Assembly (NCBI RefSeq): GCF_006438875.1 | Contig: NZ_RCZH01000009.1 | Span: forward strand, 195,253-240,858 | From: Flavobacterium pectinovorum | GTDB taxonomy: Bacteria > Bacteroidota > Bacteroidia > Flavobacteriales > Flavobacteriaceae | Direction: 5' to 3' | Length of the DNA stretch: 45,606 bases | Part shown: piece by piece, positions 41,557 through 45,606 of the stretch | Layout: each line of letters starts with the position of its first letter | Numbering within the stretch: position 1 is the stretch's first letter | Program-made: the position numbers and the translations under genes | Notes under the pieces: model-generated | Told to the model about the DNA's origin: nothing | The model's database searches: none | What the model saw: only the letters and a program-made list of their open reading frames with translations

Positions 41557-42102
41557 CTATTTCCAGTTTTTATATTTTTTTAAAGCAGTAATATGTGCCA
41601 GATGGTGGTTTCCATGCCAGGCATAAGTTGCTATAATTTGTTTGATCCTGTATTCCGAATTGTTTTCAGGATGAATGAATGATTTTTCTAAATCAGCTTC
41701 TGACAAATTCTTCATTATATAGGCCAGTCTAAAATGTAAACCCTCTAATAAATTCAATGTCGGCTGAATAGGCATATTTAAATTATCATATAATTCAGAC
41801 CATAATACTTCATCATAAGCTTTTATTACAGGATTATTTTCTGTCAAAGCCCATTTTATTCTAATAAAACAATTCATATGGCTTTCGGCACAATGATGAA
41901 TTACTTGTCGAACAGTCCAGCCATCAGGACGATATGGCGTGTCTAATTGTTCATCAGACAAATGAATTGTTTCTTTTTTAAGTTTTTCAGGAAAAGATTC
42001 GATTTCTGCAATTTTCTCTGCTATATATTCAGAAGAATATTGCTGAGGAAATTCAAATTTCCCTATTGGATATTTTAGTTTTTCTAAATCTAACTCTTCC
42101 AT
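41557..42102 (-). CDS. YfiT-like DinB-superfamily metal-binding protein
   Basis: 181 residues. DinB/YfiT four-helix bundle with a metal triad: His69/His70 in VRQVIHHCAESHMN and His residues near 163-170 in HGNHHLAH. In the Bacillus YfiT group these proteins were described as putative metal-dependent hydrolases or thiol (bacillithiol) transferases. The N-terminal segment LKYPIGKFEFPQ is typical. It is cytoplasmic. It lies 18 bases downstream of the methyltransferase gene on the same strand, so the two are probably co-transcribed. Confidence 0.88.
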   Translation of the reverse strand: MEELDLEKLKYPIGKFEFPQQYSSEYIAEKIAEIESFPEKLKKETIHLSDEQLDTPYRPDGWTVRQVIHHCAESHMNCFIRIKWALTENNPVIKAYDEVLWSELYDNLNMPIQPTLNLLEGLHFRLAYIMKNLSEADLEKSFIHPENNSEYRIKQIIATYAWHGNHHLAHITALKKYKNWK

Positions 42103-42120
42103 GATACTGACATTTTAGTT

Positions 42121-42825
42121 TTAAATTGAAAGTTTGGCTAAGTAATCATAGTGTTCACCTTCCAGAATAAGCTCACATTTAAGTCCGTTTGCAATTGCTG
42201 CATTTTGCAGCGTATTATAATCTAAATACAACCAATCAAAAGGCTCTTCTTTTTCTCCTTTATAAGAGATATTAAAAACAAGTTCTCCATAATAATCATT
42301 AGATGGAATCCATTTTCCGCCATCCTCATCTTCATCAAACATATAAATAATATCAGAACTGTCAATTAAAATTTGACCTCCGGGATTTAAAAGTGATTTT
42401 AATTTAGATAAATAGATATTACAGTTTTTTAGTTTTCCAAAAATACCGGTTCCATTCATCAATAAAATAACAGTGTCGAATTTTTCTCCTTCAAAGTCAA
42501 GTATATTTTGAACTTTCGTATTTTTTACACCACGAAGTTTGCAGGTTTCGATTGCTTTTTCTGAAATATCGATAGAAGTTACCTCTAAATTACGATCACT
42601 TTGTAGAGATAAGCTGTGGCTTCCAGCTCCGCAACCAACATCTAGTGTTTTTCCGATGGCTAATTGCAAGGCCTTTTGCTCCAGTTTTGGCATTTCGTTA
42701 TAAGAACGGAACAAATAATCAACGCTCATTTCATCTTCTTCAGAAATTGAGGTTTCTGTAATTAGATTTTCTGGTGAATTATTGGTTTGAAAGTCGAACA
42801 TCGCCTTCCCAAATAGATCTTTCAT
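42121..42825 (-). CDS. Class I SAM-dependent methyltransferase
   Basis: 234 residues. SAM-binding motif I is LDVGCGAGSH (61-70), followed by SIDISEKAIETC (motif II) and the segment KFDTVILLMNGTGIFGKL. The rest fits the Rossmann-like fold, but the substrate is unknown. The first 40 residues (ENLITETSISEEDEMSVDYLFRSYNEMP) are typical of a Bacteroidota branch. It is the first gene of a two-gene unit with the YfiT-like gene. Confidence 0.88.
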   Translation of the reverse strand: MKDLFGKAMFDFQTNNSPENLITETSISEEDEMSVDYLFRSYNEMPKLEQKALQLAIGKTLDVGCGAGSHSLSLQSDRNLEVTSIDISEKAIETCKLRGVKNTKVQNILDFEGEKFDTVILLMNGTGIFGKLKNCNIYLSKLKSLLNPGGQILIDSSDIIYMFDEDEDGGKWIPSNDYYGELVFNISYKGEKEEPFDWLYLDYNTLQNAAIANGLKCELILEGEHYDYLAKLSI

Positions 42826-42848
42826 CGTATTTTAGTTCAAAGTTTAAG

Positions 42849-42906
42849 GTTTCAAGTTTAAAGTTGTTTAATTTTGCAGATCAACTTTAAATTTTAAACT
42901 TGAAAC
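42849..42906. repeat. Palindrome that overlaps the start of the YkgJ-family gene
   Basis: The left arm 42849-42866 (GTTTCAAGTTTAAAGTTG) is inverted at 42882-42906, which contains a 7-base insert (TTTTAAA). It is a member of the GTTTCA(A/G)GTTT repeat family. The right arm includes the TTG start codon of the next gene (42900) and the loop holds its -7 element. Confidence 0.8.
42869..42876 (+). promoter_or_regulatory. Predicted -7 element in the loop of the palindrome
   Basis: TAATTTTG matches TAnnTTTG and is followed by CAG; it lies 23 bases before the TTG start. No TTG is present at the ideal upstream distance. Confidence 0.5.
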
Positions 42907-43394
42907 AGATTTTAAATAACTTAAATAAGTTAGCCAAAGATAAGCATATCGAAAACAAAAAGTATTTTGATAAGCTGAAAAAGAAACAGCCTAAGAATTT
43001 AGATTATGTTATGCAGGATTTGCATGATGCCGAATTTAAAAAAACAGATTGTTTGCAGTGTGCCAATTGTTGTAAAACAACTGGGCCGTTGTTTACTTTG
43101 GCAGATATCGAAAGAATTTCAAAATCTTTCAGACAAAAGCCACAGCAATTCATAGAGCAATATCTTCAAATTGACGAAGACAAAGATTATGTTTTAAAAA
43201 GTGTTCCTTGTACTTTTTTGGATAATGAAAATTATTGCATGATTTATGATGTTCGTCCAAAAGCATGCAGAGAATTTCCACATACAGATCGAAAAAAGTT
43301 TAATCAAATTACTGATCTTACTTTAAAAAACGTTGCTATTTGCCCGGCCGCATACAATATAGTAGAAGAAATGAAAAAAAGACTTCCATTATAA
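42900..43394 (+). CDS. YkgJ-family cysteine-cluster protein (TTG start)
   Basis: 164 residues. The Cys-rich signature CLQCANCC (Cys51, Cys54, Cys57, Cys58) and the later CTFLDNENYC...KACREFPH motif define the YkgJ/DUF176-type zinc- or iron-chelating family. Its function is not established. The start is a TTG: no ATG occurs in frame before residue 38, and the residues after the TTG (KQILNNLNKLAKDKHIENKK) look genuinely coding. The start codon lies inside the right arm of a palindromic repeat. It is divergent from the methyltransferase gene and 115 bases before the permease gene. Confidence 0.87.
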   Translation: MKQILNNLNKLAKDKHIENKKYFDKLKKKQPKNLDYVMQDLHDAEFKKTDCLQCANCCKTTGPLFTLADIERISKSFRQKPQQFIEQYLQIDEDKDYVLKSVPCTFLDNENYCMIYDVRPKACREFPHTDRKKFNQITDLTLKNVAICPAAYNIVEEMKKRLPL

Positions 43395-43509
43395 GGTTTA
43401 AAGTTTTTGTAATTGTTTTTAGAAGCAAATCATTTTTACTTTTTTAAATGTATTTTTGATTTGGAGAAATGAATACCGTTATTGTAATTAACAAAAGATA
43501 ACCAACAAT

Positions 43510-44745
43510 TTGAATTTAGAATATTTTATAGCCAAAAGACTTATTACTGCAAAAGATCATAAAAGCAGTATTTCATCGCCTATAATAAAAATTGCTATTT
43601 CAGCAATTGCTATTGGTATTATTATGATGCTGGTTTCTGTTGCTACCGGAATTGGTTTGCAGCAAAAAATACGTGATAAAGTTTCAGCTTTCAATGGTCA
43701 GGTGATTATTTCAAATTATGATAATAATAATTCAGAAGTAACGCTGGTTCCAATTTCCAAAAAACAAGATTTCTATCCCAATTTCAAATCAGTTCCTGAA
43801 GTAAAGCATATTCAGGCGATCGCGAGTAAGGCTGGTATCATCAGAACCGAAAATGCATTTGAAGGAATTATTTTCAAAGGAGTCGGAGCAGATTACGATT
43901 GGAGTAATATCAAAGAATATCTTGTTGAAGGTAAATTGCCTAATTTCTCGCAGACATTAAATGAAGAAGTAATAATCTCCCGATTTCTTGCAGATAGGCT
44001 TAATCTAAAATTAGGAGATAGTTTTAATACCTTTTTTGTAAAAGAAGAACAGGGGAAATTGCCCAATATTCGCCGATTCAAAATCTCTGGTGTTTTTAGT
44101 TCAGGATTTCAGGATTTTGATGCTACCTATATAATAGGAGATATTCGTCATATTCAAAAAATTAATAAATGGAGTCCAGACCAAATTGGCGCATTTGAAG
44201 TGTTTGTAAATGACTTTCGTGATATTAAAAAAGTTGGGAATCAAATTTATGAACAAACGCCATCGGGATTAGATACAAAGACTATAATTGAGAAGTACAG
44301 TTATATTTTTGATTGGTTACAGCTCTTTGATTTTAATATAATAGTTATTCTGGCTGTAATGATTCTGGTTGCAACCATAAATATGGTAGTGGCATTGTTA
44401 GTTCTAATTTTAGAACGCACCCAAATGATCGGAATTTTAAAAGCAATGGGAGCAAACAACTGGACAGTTCGAAAAATATTCCTTTATAACGCCTTTTATC
44501 TAATCATGCGCGGATTGTTTTGGGGTAACCTAATTGGTATTTCGCTATTATTAATCCAGCAGCAGTTCGGCGTAGTTGCTCTTAATCCTGAAAACTACTA
44601 TGTCAACCAGGCGCCAGTCTATTTAAATTGGGGTTACGTTCTATTGTTGAATTTGCTGACGATTACTGTTTGTTTTCTAGTCTTGCTAATTCCGTCCTAT
44701 ATAATAACCAGAATTTCTCCAGTGAAAGCAATTCGTTTCGATTAA
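43510..44745 (+). CDS. ABC transporter permease of the LolC/LolE (FtsX) type (TTG start)
   Basis: 411 residues with a MacB/LolC-like architecture: one transmembrane helix near 25-47, a large periplasmic domain (about 50-260), then three helices (about 270-300, 325-350, 375-402) forming the FtsX domain (VALLVLILERTQMIGILKAMGANNWTVRKIF is diagnostic). It probably extracts lipoproteins or similar molecules from the inner membrane; the ATPase is not encoded next to it. The start is a TTG, because a stop (43489-43491) precedes it in frame and no ATG lies between. Confidence 0.88.
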   Translation: MNLEYFIAKRLITAKDHKSSISSPIIKIAISAIAIGIIMMLVSVATGIGLQQKIRDKVSAFNGQVIISNYDNNNSEVTLVPISKKQDFYPNFKSVPEVKHIQAIASKAGIIRTENAFEGIIFKGVGADYDWSNIKEYLVEGKLPNFSQTLNEEVIISRFLADRLNLKLGDSFNTFFVKEEQGKLPNIRRFKISGVFSSGFQDFDATYIIGDIRHIQKINKWSPDQIGAFEVFVNDFRDIKKVGNQIYEQTPSGLDTKTIIEKYSYIFDWLQLFDFNIIVILAVMILVATINMVVALLVLILERTQMIGILKAMGANNWTVRKIFLYNAFYLIMRGLFWGNLIGISLLLIQQQFGVVALNPENYYVNQAPVYLNWGYVLLLNLLTITVCFLVLLIPSYIITRISPVKAIRFD

Positions 44746-44775
44746 TTATAATATAAGGATAATCATCCCATTCCC

Positions 44776-44816
44776 AACCCGACAGTTTTCTAAAATCTGT
44801 CGGGTTTATTTTTTTT
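44776..44816 (+). terminator. Terminator after the ABC permease gene
   Basis: The stem AACCCGACAG / CTGTCGGGTT (10 bp), with a partly self-pairing TTTT-AAAA loop, is followed by a T-rich tail. Confidence 0.92.
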
Positions 44817-45298
44817 GGATCTATTTATAAGTAAAAGTTTCTATTATAATAGATAAGAGTAATTTTCTGCGCCAACGACACCCGACAGGTTTTTAAAACC
44901 TTGTGGATATAATTTTTTCACTTCTATCAGGGCTAGGGCAGCAGTTTTCAAAAGAAGATCTGGCTTAAGGAGAAAAAAACAGTCCAAAAGTAAAAACTTG
45001 GCGCCTTTGCGACTTTGCGCGATTAAAAAACATCAAAATCAAGAAAAGAAGAAGCCTTCACGCTTTAATGTCTTAGTGGCAATCGTATTTCATAGTTAAT
45101 ATAAAGTAATCAGTAAAGCGGTAATAAAGATGAAAAGTCCCTAAAACATGGAGGTTTTAAAATAGACAAATTACGATAAAGACAATCAGCATAAGAAAAG
45201 TCTTAAAATTGATAAAAAAGCAAAACTTCTAAGTTTGCTGTTATCAGAATGTTAAGGAAAAGTTTTGAAAAAGATTAAAAAAACTCGGTTAAAAGGTA

Positions 45299-45328
45299 TT
45301 GTTTAACGAAACAAACTCGCTACTTTTG
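45299..45328 (+). promoter_or_regulatory. rrn-type promoter P1
   Basis: TTG at 45299-45301, 19 bases, then TACTTTTG (45321-45328): an exact TTG-N19-TAnnTTTG match, followed by CACCCGC. Confidence 0.8.
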
Positions 45329-45418
45329 CACCCGCAAGAGCGACAGACGTTCCCTGAAATACTGACAAGCAAAGAAATCCAAACGAAAATTTATTTTCAA
45401 AAAAAGATTGCAAAAAGC

Positions 45419-45449
45419 TTGTGAGATTTGAAATTGGATGTTACATTTG
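45419..45449 (+). promoter_or_regulatory. rrn-type promoter P2
   Basis: TTG at 45419-45421, 20 bases, then TACATTTG (45442-45449), followed by CACCCCGC. Confidence 0.8.
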
Positions 45450-45543
45450 CACCCCGCAAAACAACGGAAGTTCATTGATAGATTGGTTGGTAAAGAGAGG
45501 AAAAGAGGAAATTAAATTTTCTTAAAAAAACTTCAAAATTTAC

Positions 45544-45574
45544 TTGCCAGTTGAAAATAAATTTTCTACTTTTG
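45544..45574 (+). promoter_or_regulatory. rrn-type promoter P3
   Basis: TTG at 45544-45546, 20 bases, then TACTTTTG (45567-45574), followed by CACCCGC. It is the nearest of the three to the window end and presumably to the rRNA genes. Confidence 0.8.
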
Positions 45575-45606
45575 CACCCGCTTTGAGATCTTGATTTATT
45601 AAGATC

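Larger units (their letters stand above)
44746..45606. other. Gene-free region upstream of a probable rRNA operon
   Basis: 861 bases without a believable gene. It starts with the permease terminator and continues with repeat fragments: an ACCCGACAGG word and an AGGTTTTTAAAACCT hairpin (44886-44906), ATCAGGGCTAGGGCAGC (44927-44943), and a GCGCCTTTGCGACTTTGCGC arm (45000-45020). It ends with three rrn-type promoters. No tRNA or rRNA sequence is visible before the end. A short GATCTT...AAGATC hairpin (45587-45606) closes the window. Confidence 0.7.

Noticed and set aside
44746..45298. tRNA or small stable RNA in the long gap
   Set aside because: No cloverleaf with T-arm GTTCRA and acceptor pairing was found by eye; only repeat fragments and AT-rich DNA.
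45575..45606. Start of 16S rRNA
   Set aside because: No sequence resembling the conserved 5' part of 16S rRNA is present; only promoter and leader sequence is seen.

Overview
The window reads as a chromosomal segment of a Flavobacterium-like member of the Bacteroidota. The evidence is AT-rich DNA, A-rich leaders in place of Shine-Dalgarno sites, promoters of the Bacteroidota type (TTG-N19-TAnnTTTG), many secreted proteins with signal peptides or lipoboxes, DUF3857 proteins, a tonB/exbBD locus, and intergenic gaps filled with palindromic repeats. No phage, plasmid, transposase or CRISPR array was seen. Gene identities come from reading motifs; no database search was possible.

Layout. 1-798 (-): the first 266 codons of a secreted C10-family cysteine protease, cut by the window edge. 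1079-2640 (+): rsgA and dtd, both translation-quality factors. 2727-12920 (+): an operon with its own promoter. It holds five DUF3857/transglutaminase-like secreted proteins in tandem, four of them close paralogues with a broken catalytic triad, and ends with a MazG-like pyrophosphohydrolase. 13054-17881 (+): aroA, queA, kynU and a glycine-zipper lipoprotein. 17945-21531 (-): an unrecognised 603-residue protein with an operator-like dyad in front of it, and an AsmA/DUF748-like membrane-anchored protein. 21649-24039 (+): a penicillin-acylase-family hydrolase. 24357-31174 (-): an accessory-looking block with a small secreted protein, a serine hydrolase with a TPR tail, an NTF2-like protein overlapping an NTF2-beta-lactamase fusion, an AraC regulator, an alpha/beta hydrolase and a GNAT acetyltransferase. 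31663-33003 (+): kmo, which acts just before kynU in the kynurenine pathway although it lies 14 kb away. 33084-34601 (-): a HerA-like ATPase. 34981-40739 (+): the operon exbB-exbD-exbD-tonB-small membrane protein-PstS-like lipoprotein-TPR protein. 40841-44745: queE (queuosine pathway, like queA), a YfiT-like DinB protein and a methyltransferase on the minus strand, a YkgJ cysteine-cluster protein, and an ABC permease of the LolC/E type. 44746-45606: a long gene-free stretch ending in three tandem strong promoters of the kind expected in front of an rRNA operon. The rRNA genes themselves lie outside the window, whose end may be a contig break at rrn.

Working together: kmo and kynU turn kynurenine into 3-hydroxyanthranilate, towards quinolinate and NAD. 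queE and queA supply two steps of queuosine synthesis. The exbBD-tonB operon would energise outer-membrane TonB-dependent uptake. The DUF3857 array is the most unusual coding region. The most unusual non-coding features are the dense palindromes in nearly every intergenic gap (one apparently supplying both promoter and start codon to a gene), the class-II-spaced dyad before the 603-residue protein, and the rrn-type triple promoter.
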